Positions 8,674-16,719 of a stretch of DNA of 64,000 bases are shown here, one piece after another. Numbering within the stretch: position 1 is the first letter of the stretch; each line of letters starts with the position of its first letter. The notes under the pieces were generated by a model. It worked only from the letters and a program-made list of their open reading frames with translations. It ran no database searches and was not told the DNA's origin. Origin of the DNA: Chitinophaga fulva (GTDB lineage: Bacteria > Bacteroidota > Bacteroidia > Chitinophagales > Chitinophagaceae); NCBI RefSeq assembly GCF_012927205.1, contig NZ_JABBGC010000001.1, forward strand, positions 1,178,001 to 1,242,000. The letters are read 5' to 3'. The translations under genes were made by a program, and so were the position numbers.

Positions 8674-9303
8674 ATGGATATTATACAAAAACTGGAATGG
8701 CGTTATGCCGTGAAGAAATTTGATCCGGTGAAGAAGCTGACTGCCACCCAGTTGGACAGGATCACAACAGCTACCCGGTTATCTGCCTCCTCTTATGGGC
8801 TCCAGCCTTATAAGATGCTGGTGGTAGAAAACCCCGCCATCAGGGAAAGACTGAAGGCGGCCTCGTGGAACCAGTCGCAGATCACTGATGCATCACATCT
8901 GGTAGTGTTTGCCCGGGTACGTAACCTGAACGAATCCCACGTAGACGATTATACGAATAATATAGCCGCTACGCGTAATATCAATCCGGAAGACCTTGCC
9001 GGCTTTGCGGGGATGATGAAAAATACCGTGAGCCATCTGGATGCAGCAGGTGCCGCCGTTTGGACCTCCAAGCAGGCTTACCTGGCACTGGGTACTTTGC
9101 TGACAGCCGCAGCAGCCGAAGGCATCGATGCCTGTCCGATGGAAGGCTTTGATGCCAATCAATACGACGAAATTTTGGGCTTAAAGGATAAAGGACTGGC
9201 TACTGTAGTGATAGCAGCCATTGGTTTCAGAGCGGAAGATGATGTTATGCAACACGCAAAGAAAGTGAGAAAACCAATTGCTGAATTAGTGGAAGTTATT
9301 TAA
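8674..9303 (+). CDS. Nitroreductase-family NAD(P)H oxidoreductase
   Basis: An FMN enzyme of 209 residues in the nitroreductase family, close to NfsB-type quinone or nitro reductases. The N-terminus RYAVKKFDPVKKLT and the FMN-binding SASSYGLQPYKMLVV segment are visible, with the active-site region GIDACPMEGFD around 150-160. It reduces quinones, nitro compounds or similar electrophiles at the expense of NAD(P)H. It is tightly linked to yceI upstream. A strong terminator lies 70 bp downstream, so it probably ends this transcript. Confidence 0.92.
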   Translation: MDIIQKLEWRYAVKKFDPVKKLTATQLDRITTATRLSASSYGLQPYKMLVVENPAIRERLKAASWNQSQITDASHLVVFARVRNLNESHVDDYTNNIAATRNINPEDLAGFAGMMKNTVSHLDAAGAAVWTSKQAYLALGTLLTAAAAEGIDACPMEGFDANQYDEILGLKDKGLATVVIAAIGFRAEDDVMQHAKKVRKPIAELVEVI

Positions 9304-9307
9304 CTGT

Positions 9308-9339
9308 GATAGACAGGATTACAGCTGATTCACCGGATG
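9308..9339 (+). repeat. Dispersed intergenic repeat, copy 1 (left arm)
   Basis: A 32-bp stretch around GACAGGATTA and GCTGATTC matches 27 of 32 positions with 24747-24778. A related right arm, GATAATCCTGTTT, appears in opposite sense near 9420-9432. The two arms bracket a strong terminator, so the whole unit may be one decayed palindromic element. Confidence 0.6.
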
Positions 9340-9374
9340 AACGAAGACAGATAGGAAGAATTAAGAGAGATTGT

Positions 9375-9413
9375 GATAACCTGGCAGGGTTCCCTGCCAG
9401 GTTATCTTTTTTT
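9375..9413 (+). terminator. Strong terminator after the nitroreductase gene
   Basis: A perfect 15-bp stem, GATAACCTGGCAGGG at 9375-9389 paired with CCCTGCCAGGTTATC at 9392-9406, is followed by seven T residues at 9407-9413. Confidence 0.92.
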
Positions 9414-9494
9414 GATCATGATAATCCTGTTTATTTTTGTAATTTGGGGCCTCTACACAGATTAATCACCTCAAATTATTTAAAGAATAATAAC

Positions 9495-9905
9495 ATGAAA
9501 AGATTTGCAACTGCCAATTGGCAAGGCACTGGTAAAGAAGGTAAAGGTACCGTTTCTTCCCAGTCAACCGTGTTGAACAATACCCAATACTCCTACAGCA
9601 GCCGTTTTGAGGAAGGTGTAGGCACTAATCCTGAAGAATTGATAGCGGCAGCTCATGCTGGTTGTTTTACTATGAAACTGAGCTTCGTGATTTCCGGTGC
9701 TGGTTTAACTCCGGGCAACATCGATACCAAATGCACCATCACCCTGGAAAATGGCGCCATCACCTCCAGCCATCTGGAAGTGAAAGCCAGCGTTCCTGGT
9801 CTGGATGCCGCCAAATTTGCTGAAATGGCTGCTGATGCAAAAGCAAACTGCCCTATCAGCAAACTGTTGAACACTAACATCACCATGGATGCCGTACTGG
9901 TATAA
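9495..9905 (+). CDS. OsmC-family peroxiredoxin-like protein
   Basis: A 136-residue OsmC protein, a thiol enzyme that reduces organic hydroperoxides. Both redox cysteines are present: AAHAGCFTM near residue 56 and ANCPISK near 119. The opening KRFATANWQGTGKEGKG is typical. A longer reading frame starts at 9306 inside the repeat and terminator, but the family start matches the ATG at 9495. It has its own terminator and sits between the nitroreductase and second pirin genes. Confidence 0.93.
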   Translation: MKRFATANWQGTGKEGKGTVSSQSTVLNNTQYSYSSRFEEGVGTNPEELIAAAHAGCFTMKLSFVISGAGLTPGNIDTKCTITLENGAITSSHLEVKASVPGLDAAKFAEMAADAKANCPISKLLNTNITMDAVLV

Positions 9906-9929
9906 CCATTGTTCAATAAATTTTATGGA

Positions 9930-9961
9930 AAATGCAGCGGGATATCCGCTGCATTTTTTTT
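9930..9961 (+). terminator. Terminator after osmC-like gene
   Basis: AATGCAGCGG at 9931-9940 pairs with CCGCTGCATT at 9946-9955 around a GATAT loop, followed by a run of T. Confidence 0.9.
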
Positions 9962-10048
9962 GTCCACGTTTTTCAACAGATCATCCATTTTATTCCCCTC
10001 CCTTTATACCGACCTTTGTAGTGTACAAAAACAAGGAGAACAATAGTT

Positions 10049-10762
10049 ATGAAAAAGATTATACAGCGTGCAGATGACAGAGGCTATGCTAACCATGGCT
10101 GGTTGAAAAGCCACCATTCTTTCAGCTTTGCTAATTATTATAATCCTGACAAAATTCACTTCGGCGCTTTGCGCGTATTGAACGATGACCAGGTAAAAGG
10201 TGGTATGGGTTTCGGTGCGCACCCGCACGACAATATGGAGATCGTTTCCATTGTGCTGGACGGTAGCCTTGAACACCGTGACAATACCGGCACCAAAGGA
10301 GTGATCCGGAAAAACGATGTACAGGTAATGAGTGCCGGCAGTGGTATCGTACACTCAGAGTTTAATGCATCCAAAACAGACGATGTGAGTTTTCTGCAGA
10401 TATGGATATTTCCTAAAGAAAGAAATATCACGCCGCGTTATGATCAGCGTACTTTTGATCCTGCAGCCCGGCACAATGCTTTACAGCTGGTGGTTGCGCC
10501 GGATGGCGCTCAGCATGCGCTAAGCCTTCATCAGGATACCTGGTTTTCACTGGGGGATTTTGAAGCAGGACAGAAAATAGACCTGACACCGAAACAAGCG
10601 GGTACCGGTAGTTACCTGTTCCTCCTCAGCGGAGAAATAAAAGTAGCAGATGAAGTGTTACAGACGCGTGATGCGATTGGTTTGTCTGATTACGAAAAGG
10701 TAACAGTAGAGGTGCTGAAACCAGCAACGTTTTTGCTGATAGACGTACCCATGCTGAACTGA
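10049..10762 (+). CDS. Pirin family protein, YhaK/YhhW type
   Basis: A second bicupin protein, 237 residues, of the shorter pirin class related to YhhW quercetinase. The first cupin shows FGAHPHDNMEIVSIVLDGSLEHRDN with the metal-binding HPH and a later Glu/His pair, then VMSAGSGIVHSEFN. The C-terminal cupin is shorter. It belongs to a different subfamily from the pirin at 7210, so the cluster holds two distinct pirins rather than a recent duplication. It is followed by a clear terminator. Confidence 0.92.
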   Translation: MKKIIQRADDRGYANHGWLKSHHSFSFANYYNPDKIHFGALRVLNDDQVKGGMGFGAHPHDNMEIVSIVLDGSLEHRDNTGTKGVIRKNDVQVMSAGSGIVHSEFNASKTDDVSFLQIWIFPKERNITPRYDQRTFDPAARHNALQLVVAPDGAQHALSLHQDTWFSLGDFEAGQKIDLTPKQAGTGSYLFLLSGEIKVADEVLQTRDAIGLSDYEKVTVEVLKPATFLLIDVPMLN

Positions 10763-10797
10763 TCCTTCCGCTTCGTTATAGATCGTTATTATATGCA

Positions 10798-10830
10798 CAA
10801 GAGACAGCCGAAGGCCGGTCTCTTGTTTTT
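10798..10830 (+). terminator. Terminator after second pirin gene
   Basis: CAAGAGAC at 10798-10805 pairs with GTCTCTTG at 10818-10825, followed by a long T-rich run. Confidence 0.88.
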
Positions 10831-10910
10831 TATTTTTGTTAAACATGTAGACCGGAGTTGTATTCCCCGCACAAAGCTTTTATATTACCGATCAACAGAC
10901 GACCATCAAG

Positions 10911-11624
10911 ATGTTATTAGCAACAGATTTAGACGGAACATTCCTGGCCGGCTCCGCGGCAGATAAGGAACAGCTTTACGAGCTGGTCCGCAACAGAAAA
11001 GACATACAATTGGTTTTTGTAACAGGGAGGGGTATACGTAGTGTGTTGACTTTGCTGGAAGATGCCCGTATTCCGCGCCCTGAGTATATTATTTGTGACG
11101 TAGGGGCTACTGTTACGCATCTGGCTTCACTGGTAGCGGTAGAGCCTGTACAATCAGACATCGCCAAATTGTGGCCAGGTGATCAGGTGCGGGAGCAACT
11201 GAAATCGGTGAAGGGATTGTTGCACCAGGAGGCGCAGCAACAGTACCGTTGTTCCTATTATTATGACGATGCCACAGATATAGAGACAGCGCGGGAAGTA
11301 GCTGAATCGCTGCACTGTGATCTGTTGTTGTCTGCCGGAAAATATCTTGATATTCTTCCCCGCGGTGTGAATAAAGGAAACACCCTGCAACAATTGTTAG
11401 GAGTGCTGGCATTGCCTCATCATGAGGTGTTGGTGGCCGGAGATTCCATGAACGATTTATCCATGTATGAAATGGGATTTAAGGGTGTGGTAGTTGGTGG
11501 CGCTGAGCCGGAATTGCTTACCCGTACCGTGGGAATGCACAATGTGCTGCAAGCCGGTCGCAGCGGTACAGGCGGTATTTTGGAGGCGATGGCATGGTTT
11601 CCGGAGTTCGGCAGATTTTTATAA
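10911..11624 (+). CDS. HAD-IIB phosphatase, sucrose-phosphatase-like
   Basis: A 237-residue haloacid dehalogenase-type phosphatase. Motif I is LLATDLDGTFL with the nucleophile Asp, motif II is FVTGRG, and motif IV is VAGDSMNDLSMYEMG near 180-195. A C2-type cap lies between. The DLDGTFLAG start and PRGVNKGNTLQQLL segment recall sucrose-6-phosphate phosphatase relatives and other sugar phosphatases. The actual substrate is unknown. It appears monocistronic. Confidence 0.85.
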   Translation: MLLATDLDGTFLAGSAADKEQLYELVRNRKDIQLVFVTGRGIRSVLTLLEDARIPRPEYIICDVGATVTHLASLVAVEPVQSDIAKLWPGDQVREQLKSVKGLLHQEAQQQYRCSYYYDDATDIETAREVAESLHCDLLLSAGKYLDILPRGVNKGNTLQQLLGVLALPHHEVLVAGDSMNDLSMYEMGFKGVVVGGAEPELLTRTVGMHNVLQAGRSGTGGILEAMAWFPEFGRFL

Positions 11625-11792
11625 ACAATACCGGAAAGAACGTCAAAAGTTGTGAGGGCCGAATTGAAAAAGGTTGTACCTTAGAAGTGGATCTTTGTTA
11701 ACAGTAGCGGGATGTAAACAGTTAAAGTGGATATTGAAAAACTTGCTTGGGTAATGATGAATCATTATTGTTAATGGCTAAATCAATACACC

Positions 11793-12173
11793 ATGGAAAT
11801 TACAACACAGCCAACTGATCTGACTGAGCAGATCAATTCCTGGAAGGAAGAAGTAAATGAAGTAAGAGAAGATGCAAAAATGATGCGGGAGCGTCTGGAA
11901 CAAATAGTCCTCAGTTCTGCGCCCCGGGAAGTAATGTCAAGAGTAGAACATTTTGAGAACCGTTTGTTAAGACAGCGGGAAGTTGCCGACGAAATGTTCC
12001 ACGATCTTAAGCAATGTGCCAAAAAACTCTCGGCCGAGCAGCCACCAACGGTCATCCACGACGACCGGCCCATATGTGACTATGATACCATGTCCAACCG
12101 TATGGAGATTTTTCAGAAATTATTTATTGAGCTGAAAGAAGATTTCAACCAATTTATGGACAGTGAATTGTAG
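11793..12173 (+). CDS. Small coiled-coil protein of unknown function
   Basis: I do not recognise this 126-residue protein. It is highly charged and mostly helical, with heptad-like spacing from about residue 9 to 50 (EQINSWKEEVNEVREDAKM) and again at the C-terminus. There is no signal peptide or membrane segment. It lies 7 bp from the end of the convergent PAS gene, with no terminator between. Such spacing suggests it is a real gene, but its role is open. Confidence 0.6.
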   Translation: MEITTQPTDLTEQINSWKEEVNEVREDAKMMRERLEQIVLSSAPREVMSRVEHFENRLLRQREVADEMFHDLKQCAKKLSAEQPPTVIHDDRPICDYDTMSNRMEIFQKLFIELKEDFNQFMDSEL

Positions 12174-12179
12174 CCCGTA

Positions 12180-13322
12180 CTATTCGATACTTTTCACCTT
12201 GTGTTCTATTTTGTGAATGATTTCATCCAACTGCCGGGTGGATTGGTGTAGCCATTCCATCAGCCTGGAATTGAGATGCACGTCCTGATTGCTTTTATCA
12301 AACAGGTTGGTGATGCTAAGGATAGACACCACTGGCCTGCGTATTTCATGTGAATTGATCCAGGCTATTTCCCGCAGGGTTTTATTTTGTTTTTCGAGGC
12401 GTACTGCCTGTTTCACGTATTGGTCTATGTCCTGTACGATGCCTATCATGCGGGTGGGCCGGTCGTTTTCATAGATGATGAACGCCCGGTCCACCACATA
12501 TTTGAACGTACCATCGGAACAGCGGAAGCGGTATTGTTGCGACCAGGAGCTGTTCTTGTTTTGCAGGCAGGTATCGAGTGAGGCCATGACTGCAGGACCA
12601 TCAGCCGGGTGGATATTGGATTTCCACCACACAAACAGATCGGTGTCCGGTTGGGTGGGATGCTGGAACATACTTTCAAGCCCGTGTTTCCAGAGCACTT
12701 CATTGGTGATGAGATTGCGGTCATAGAGCGCATCGTTGGTGGCCTGGGCCAGCAGTTCGTACCGGATGCCCAGCTGGTGGGCTTCTTTGGCGGCGCGCAC
12801 CTGGTCATCCACATCCTTGGCCATGATAAAGCGGGCTTCCCTCCCCTGATAATAAGCGGAGTGAGCGTAGATCTCGACAAAGAAGTTCTCGCCGTTTTTA
12901 CGGCGATGTTTCCAGATACCCCGGTATTCAGCTCCATTGCAGCGGTCACGGACATTCTCCATTAACGCATCGAGCTCTTCATTTTCTCGTATATCCTTGA
13001 TCGTGAGGGCCAGGAATTCCTGGTGCGTATAGCCGTATTTTTTACAGGCTGCTTCATTCACGAACAGGAAACGAAGGGTATCCTTGTCATAGATCCACAT
13101 GGGGATGGGATGATTGATGTACAGATTCTCGAACTGGGAAACCGGTTGTTTACGTATAAGCGTGGCGGTTAACAGCAGAAAAGCGCTGCAGAGTACAGTT
13201 TCGTTGAGTATAAGCCAGGTTTTTTGAGTAGATGATTCGCTTCCGGTGAGGAGATAAGCATTGATAACAATGATTACAAAAAGCAAACACAAACCTGCAA
13301 TCTTAATCGGGGAGCGTTGCAT
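12180..13322 (-). CDS. Membrane PAS-domain protein with a kinase stub
   Basis: A 380-residue protein with two N-terminal membrane helices (about 8-28 and 37-57). Two PAS domains follow, at about 63-185 and 190-315. The C-terminal helix pair has a histidine-kinase-like phosphoacceptor motif, AWINSHEIRRPVVSILS, with His325. The reading frame then ends, so the usual ATPase (HATPase_c) domain is absent. It may accept phosphate from another kinase, or act as a sensor that dimerises with one. The organisation is clear; the function is inference. Confidence 0.8.
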   Translation of the reverse strand: MQRSPIKIAGLCLLFVIIVINAYLLTGSESSTQKTWLILNETVLCSAFLLLTATLIRKQPVSQFENLYINHPIPMWIYDKDTLRFLFVNEAACKKYGYTHQEFLALTIKDIRENEELDALMENVRDRCNGAEYRGIWKHRRKNGENFFVEIYAHSAYYQGREARFIMAKDVDDQVRAAKEAHQLGIRYELLAQATNDALYDRNLITNEVLWKHGLESMFQHPTQPDTDLFVWWKSNIHPADGPAVMASLDTCLQNKNSSWSQQYRFRCSDGTFKYVVDRAFIIYENDRPTRMIGIVQDIDQYVKQAVRLEKQNKTLREIAWINSHEIRRPVVSILSITNLFDKSNQDVHLNSRLMEWLHQSTRQLDEIIHKIEHKVKSIE

Positions 13323-13361
13323 TTCTCGAATTTGCTAAAATTTAACGAAAATCTGCGCATG

Positions 13362-13417
13362 TAAAAAATAATAATCAGAGTGATATGATTAATAAAACTA
13401 TTTATATTCTGATTATT
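13362..13417 (-). terminator. Terminator after the PaaE-like gene
   Basis: AATAATCAGA at 13370-13379 pairs with TCTGATTATT at 13408-13417. On the minus strand the stem is followed by a T-rich run. The stem overlaps the stop codon of the reductase gene. Confidence 0.6.
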
Positions 13418-14457
13418 TATAATTCGATGTCAACTTGCTCGCTGACGGGATAACCCACGCAGGTGAGGATAAGTCCTTCTGCCAGTTCTTTGTCAGTCAA
13501 TACTTCATTGACTGACATCCAAACTTTCCCGCTGGTACATTGTGCGGTACAGGAACCGCAGACACCGCCTTTGCAGCTGTATGGCAGCGGCACATCATGT
13601 TCCAGTGCGTAGCTGAGAATAGTTTGATTGGCCGGGATGGACAATGTATAGGTTTCGTTGCGCAGCAGTATGTTCACCTCACGGGGCGTGTCGTCAGTGG
13701 GAAGTGAGGTGCGGGCCAGTTTGGCTTCTGTGGTAACCACGAAGTTTTCTTTATGCAGCTGCGCGTCTTTAAAGCCCATAAAGTGAAGGGTGAGCATGAT
13801 CATGCGCATGTATTCCGGAGGGCCGCAAAGGAAGAATTGTGCGGCGTCCTGATGATACAGCAGATGTTCATTGACCAGCAGCTCCAGCAGGATGTTATTG
13901 AGCCGGCGGGAGGCATGGTGGCTGTCAGGATCGTTGCTGAAGAGGAAAAGGACATTGAGCCGCGGATGTTGTTGTTCGAGTGTCCGCAGTTGTTCATAAA
14001 AGATGGTCCTTTCCAGGGTGCTGTTGCTGTAAATGAGCGTGATTTTAGACGCTGGTTCATCCCTGAGCATTTGTTTGAGCAGGGAGAACACCGGGGTAAT
14101 GCCGCTACCGGCGGCGAGCAGAAAGATATCGCGTTCTTCAGGCGATGGTTCAAAAGTGAACCGGCCGGAGGGCTCGAGGGCAGTCAGGATGTCACCGGTC
14201 TTCCAGGTGCGCAGCAGGTAGCGGGATATCTCTCCGTTTTCCTTTTCCCGGATGGTGACAGCCATCACCGGGTCTATTCCGGGCGTAGAGCTGAGGGAAT
14301 AGGAGCGTCGATGTTCTTTATGATTAAGTTGAATGACAAATGTGAGAAATTGTCCGGCCTGATATACTACAGGCTCCGGGGTGGTGTTTTCGAGGTAGTA
14401 GGTCTTAGTGCCGGGCGTTTCTACTTTTATGTCAACAATCTTTAGTTGCAAATACAT
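13417..14457 (-). CDS. PaaE-like flavin/2Fe-2S oxidoreductase
   Basis: A 346-residue reductase with a ferredoxin-NADP reductase module followed by a plant-type ferredoxin domain. Visible are the FAD-binding RRSYSLSS near 50, the NAD(P)-binding AAGSGITPVFSLL near 115 and the 2Fe-2S cluster loop CKGGVCGSCTAQC near 300 with a fourth Cys near 335. This layout matches PaaE and related reductases that pass electrons from NAD(P)H to an oxygenase or desaturase. No oxygenase gene is nearby, so the partner is unknown. It lies downstream of dxs on the same strand with a palindrome between. Confidence 0.9.
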   Translation of the reverse strand: MYLQLKIVDIKVETPGTKTYYLENTTPEPVVYQAGQFLTFVIQLNHKEHRRSYSLSSTPGIDPVMAVTIREKENGEISRYLLRTWKTGDILTALEPSGRFTFEPSPEERDIFLLAAGSGITPVFSLLKQMLRDEPASKITLIYSNSTLERTIFYEQLRTLEQQHPRLNVLFLFSNDPDSHHASRRLNNILLELLVNEHLLYHQDAAQFFLCGPPEYMRMIMLTLHFMGFKDAQLHKENFVVTTEAKLARTSLPTDDTPREVNILLRNETYTLSIPANQTILSYALEHDVPLPYSCKGGVCGSCTAQCTSGKVWMSVNEVLTDKELAEGLILTCVGYPVSEQVDIEL

Positions 14458-14483
14458 ATCCGGCTAAATTACGAATTACAAAT

Positions 14484-14550
14484 TATGAATTACGAATTGA
14501 GGGCTATCACATAGGTAAAAATTTTACTTACATGATAGCCCTCAATTCGT
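14484..14550. repeat. Palindromic intergenic element after dxs
   Basis: A perfect 17-bp inverted repeat, ACGAATTGAGGGCTATC at 14492-14508 and its complement at 14534-14550, encloses an inner GTAAAAATTTTAC palindrome. Outside it, AATTACGAATT-like units repeat on both flanks. The 18-bp start of the left arm recurs at 48661-48678. It may act as a terminator for dxs on the minus strand. Confidence 0.75.
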
Positions 14551-14568
14551 ATTATAATTCGTAATTGA

Positions 14569-16494
14569 TTATACGGTGACGGTGATTTTTTCCCGCAGCA
14601 TTTCTCTGGTGGCACGGGCGATACCGGATGGATCGTAGCCACATTCGCGGTACAGTTCTTCCGGTTTGCCATGTTCAATGATCTTATCGGGAATACCGAG
14701 CATTTTCACCTGTGCGTTGTAGTTATACTTTGCCATAAATTCCAGTACAGCGCTGCCTACGCCGCCGGTGATGGAGCCGTCTTCCACGGTAATCACTTTG
14801 CTGAAGTTGCTGAATACTTCGTGCAGCATGGCTTCATCCAGTGGTTTTACAAAGCGGAGATCGTAGTGTGCAGGTTGCAGACCATCGCTGATCAGTTCTT
14901 TGCAGGCTTCTGTCACGAAGTTGCCCACATGTCCGAAGGACAGGATAGCGATCTCTTTACCGTCGCGGATTTTACGGCCGGTACCGGCTTTGATGGCTTT
15001 GAATGGAGTGCGCCATTCAGGCATCACGCCTTGTCCGCGTGGGTAGCGGATCACATATGGATGGGTGTTTTCTTCCAATTGGGCGCTGTACATCAGGTTA
15101 CGCAGCTCTTCTTCATTCATGGGAGCGCTGATGATCACGTTGGGGATACTGCGCATGTAGGCAATATCGTAGGCACCGTGGTGGGTGGGGCCGTCTTCTC
15201 CTACCAGGCCTGCCCTGTCGAGGCAGAAGATAACCGGCAGGTTTTGGATGGCCACATCGTGTACGGCCTGGTCAAAGGCACGCTGGAAGAAGGAGGAGTA
15301 GATGGTACAGAACACACGCATGCCCTGGGTGGCCATACCGGCGGAGAGGGTAACAGCGTGTTGTTCGCAGATACCTACGTCGAATGCGCGGTCTGGCATT
15401 TTCTCCATCATAAATTTGAGGGAGGAGCCGGAAGGCATGGCGGGCGTGATACCAATGATTTTCTCATTCTTTTCAGCCAGTTCGATGATCGTATGGCCGA
15501 AAACGTCCTGGTATTTAGGCGGTTGTGGCCTGTCGACCGGTTTTTTAAAGATTTCACCGGTGATTTTGTCGAAGAGGCCGGGCGCATGCCAGGTAGTTTG
15601 GTCCTTTTCTGCGAGGGCATAGCCTTTACCTTTGGTGGTAACGATATGCAGCAGTTTAGGGCCGGGAATATCTTTCAGGTCCTGAAGCGTATCGGCCAGT
15701 TTAGTGATATTATGACCGTCTATCGGACCGAAGTACCGTAATTGCAGTGATTCAAAGAGATTGGAGGACTTAGACACCACGCCTTTGAGGGAGGCTTCCA
15801 GTTTGGAGGCCATTTCGCGGGTAAAGCGTTTACCTACAGGCAGTTTGCCGAGCAGATGCCATACATCGTCACGCAGTTTGTTGTAGGTGGGCGATGTGGT
15901 GATATCTGTCAGGTATTCTTTGAGCGCGCCCACATTGGGATCGATGGACATGCAGTTATCGTTGAGGATAATCAGCACGTTGGCATTGGCCACTCCTGCG
16001 TGGTTGAGGGCTTCAAAAGCCATTCCGGCCGTCATAGCGCCATCGCCGATAACGGCAATGTGCTGGCGGTCAAATTCTCCTTTGTAGTGGGAGGCCATGG
16101 CCATGCCCAATGCAGCAGAGATGGAGGTAGAGGAGTGCCCTACTCCGAAGGTATCGTATTCGCTTTCGTCTCTTTTTGGAAACCCGCTGATGCCTTTGTA
16201 TTTCCGGTTGGTCGGGAAGGCCTCGCGCCGGCCGGTAAGGATTTTATGTCCGTAAGCCTGGTGTCCTACATCCCATACCAGCTGGTCATAAGGAGTATTG
16301 AAGACATAATGCAGGGCTACTGAGAGCTCTACAACACCCAGGCTGGCGGCGAAGTGGCCACCATGCACGCTTACCACGTCAATAATGTATTGACGCAGTT
16401 CCTCACACACCTGATGCAGCTGATCTTTACTCAGCTTTCTCAAATCCGCTGGGGAGTTTATCTGGCTTAAAAGTGAACCGGCCGTGATATTCAT
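14569..16494 (-). CDS. dxs: 1-deoxy-D-xylulose-5-phosphate synthase
   Basis: DXS condenses pyruvate and glyceraldehyde-3-phosphate in the first step of the MEP isoprenoid pathway, using thiamine diphosphate. The length of 641 residues is normal. Visible motifs are HGGHFAASLGVVELSVAL near the start, WDVGHQAYGHKILTGR, the ThDP loop GDGAMTAGMAFEALNHAG and the catalytic-Glu region FDVGICEQHAVTLSAGMA. Transketolase C-terminal sequence completes it. Isoprenoid use also appears nearby in the GGGPS homologue at 18.7 kb, although the two are not cotranscribed. Confidence 0.98.
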   Translation of the reverse strand: MNITAGSLLSQINSPADLRKLSKDQLHQVCEELRQYIIDVVSVHGGHFAASLGVVELSVALHYVFNTPYDQLVWDVGHQAYGHKILTGRREAFPTNRKYKGISGFPKRDESEYDTFGVGHSSTSISAALGMAMASHYKGEFDRQHIAVIGDGAMTAGMAFEALNHAGVANANVLIILNDNCMSIDPNVGALKEYLTDITTSPTYNKLRDDVWHLLGKLPVGKRFTREMASKLEASLKGVVSKSSNLFESLQLRYFGPIDGHNITKLADTLQDLKDIPGPKLLHIVTTKGKGYALAEKDQTTWHAPGLFDKITGEIFKKPVDRPQPPKYQDVFGHTIIELAEKNEKIIGITPAMPSGSSLKFMMEKMPDRAFDVGICEQHAVTLSAGMATQGMRVFCTIYSSFFQRAFDQAVHDVAIQNLPVIFCLDRAGLVGEDGPTHHGAYDIAYMRSIPNVIISAPMNEEELRNLMYSAQLEENTHPYVIRYPRGQGVMPEWRTPFKAIKAGTGRKIRDGKEIAILSFGHVGNFVTEACKELISDGLQPAHYDLRFVKPLDEAMLHEVFSNFSKVITVEDGSITGGVGSAVLEFMAKYNYNAQVKMLGIPDKIIEHGKPEELYRECGYDPSGIARATREMLREKITVTV

Positions 16495-16526
16495 ATTGTT
16501 TTGATGGTTCAGGGTTTAATTAAAAA

Positions 16527-16534
16527 CAAAACTA
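16527..16534 (-). promoter_or_regulatory. Putative -7 element for dxs
   Basis: On the minus strand this reads TAGTTTTG, a match to TAnnTTTG, 33 bp upstream of the dxs start. A matching -33 element is not clear. Confidence 0.35.
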
Positions 16535-16592
16535 CTAAAAAATATGGGTTATCCGGCGACATTTGGCGGGAAAAACCCCCTATTTCCTGTTA

Positions 16593-16645
16593 ATCCGCCA
16601 TTCGGTACAGGGGATTCGCCATTTACTGGTTCTGATTCACCATTT
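16593..16645 (+). promoter_or_regulatory. Three direct repeats with 21-bp period, likely LytTR binding array
   Basis: ATCCGCCATTC (16593), ATTCGCCATTT (16614) and ATTCACCATTT (16635) start exactly 21 bp apart, two helical turns. LytTR-domain regulators are known to bind two direct repeats of about 9 bp with roughly 12 bp between, which gives the same period. The array precedes a LytS-like kinase gene whose partner is a LytTR regulator, so autoregulation is the simplest reading. The core differs from the classic AgrA/LytTR consensus, so the match is in spacing rather than sequence. Confidence 0.6.
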
Positions 16646-16680
16646 ATAACATTTAGGTTCCGGTGGGTAGGCCCATAAGG

Positions 16681-16688
16681 TATTTTTG
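16681..16688 (+). promoter_or_regulatory. Putative -7 element for the LytS-like kinase gene
   Basis: TATTTTTG fits TAnnTTTG and lies 32 bp before the start codon. No -33 TTTG is present at 16658-16662. That would suit a promoter needing an activator bound at the repeats upstream. Confidence 0.5.
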
Positions 16689-16719
16689 GAATACTGGGGA
16701 AGTTTACTAATTTGAATTA

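Noticed and set aside
9306..9494. In-frame 63-codon extension of the OsmC protein
   Set aside because: It passes through a dispersed repeat and a perfect terminator; the family start matches the ATG at 9495.
14671..15741. A 356-codon open frame on the plus strand
   Set aside because: It lies wholly opposite dxs and has the composition of an antisense shadow; dxs motifs are unambiguous.
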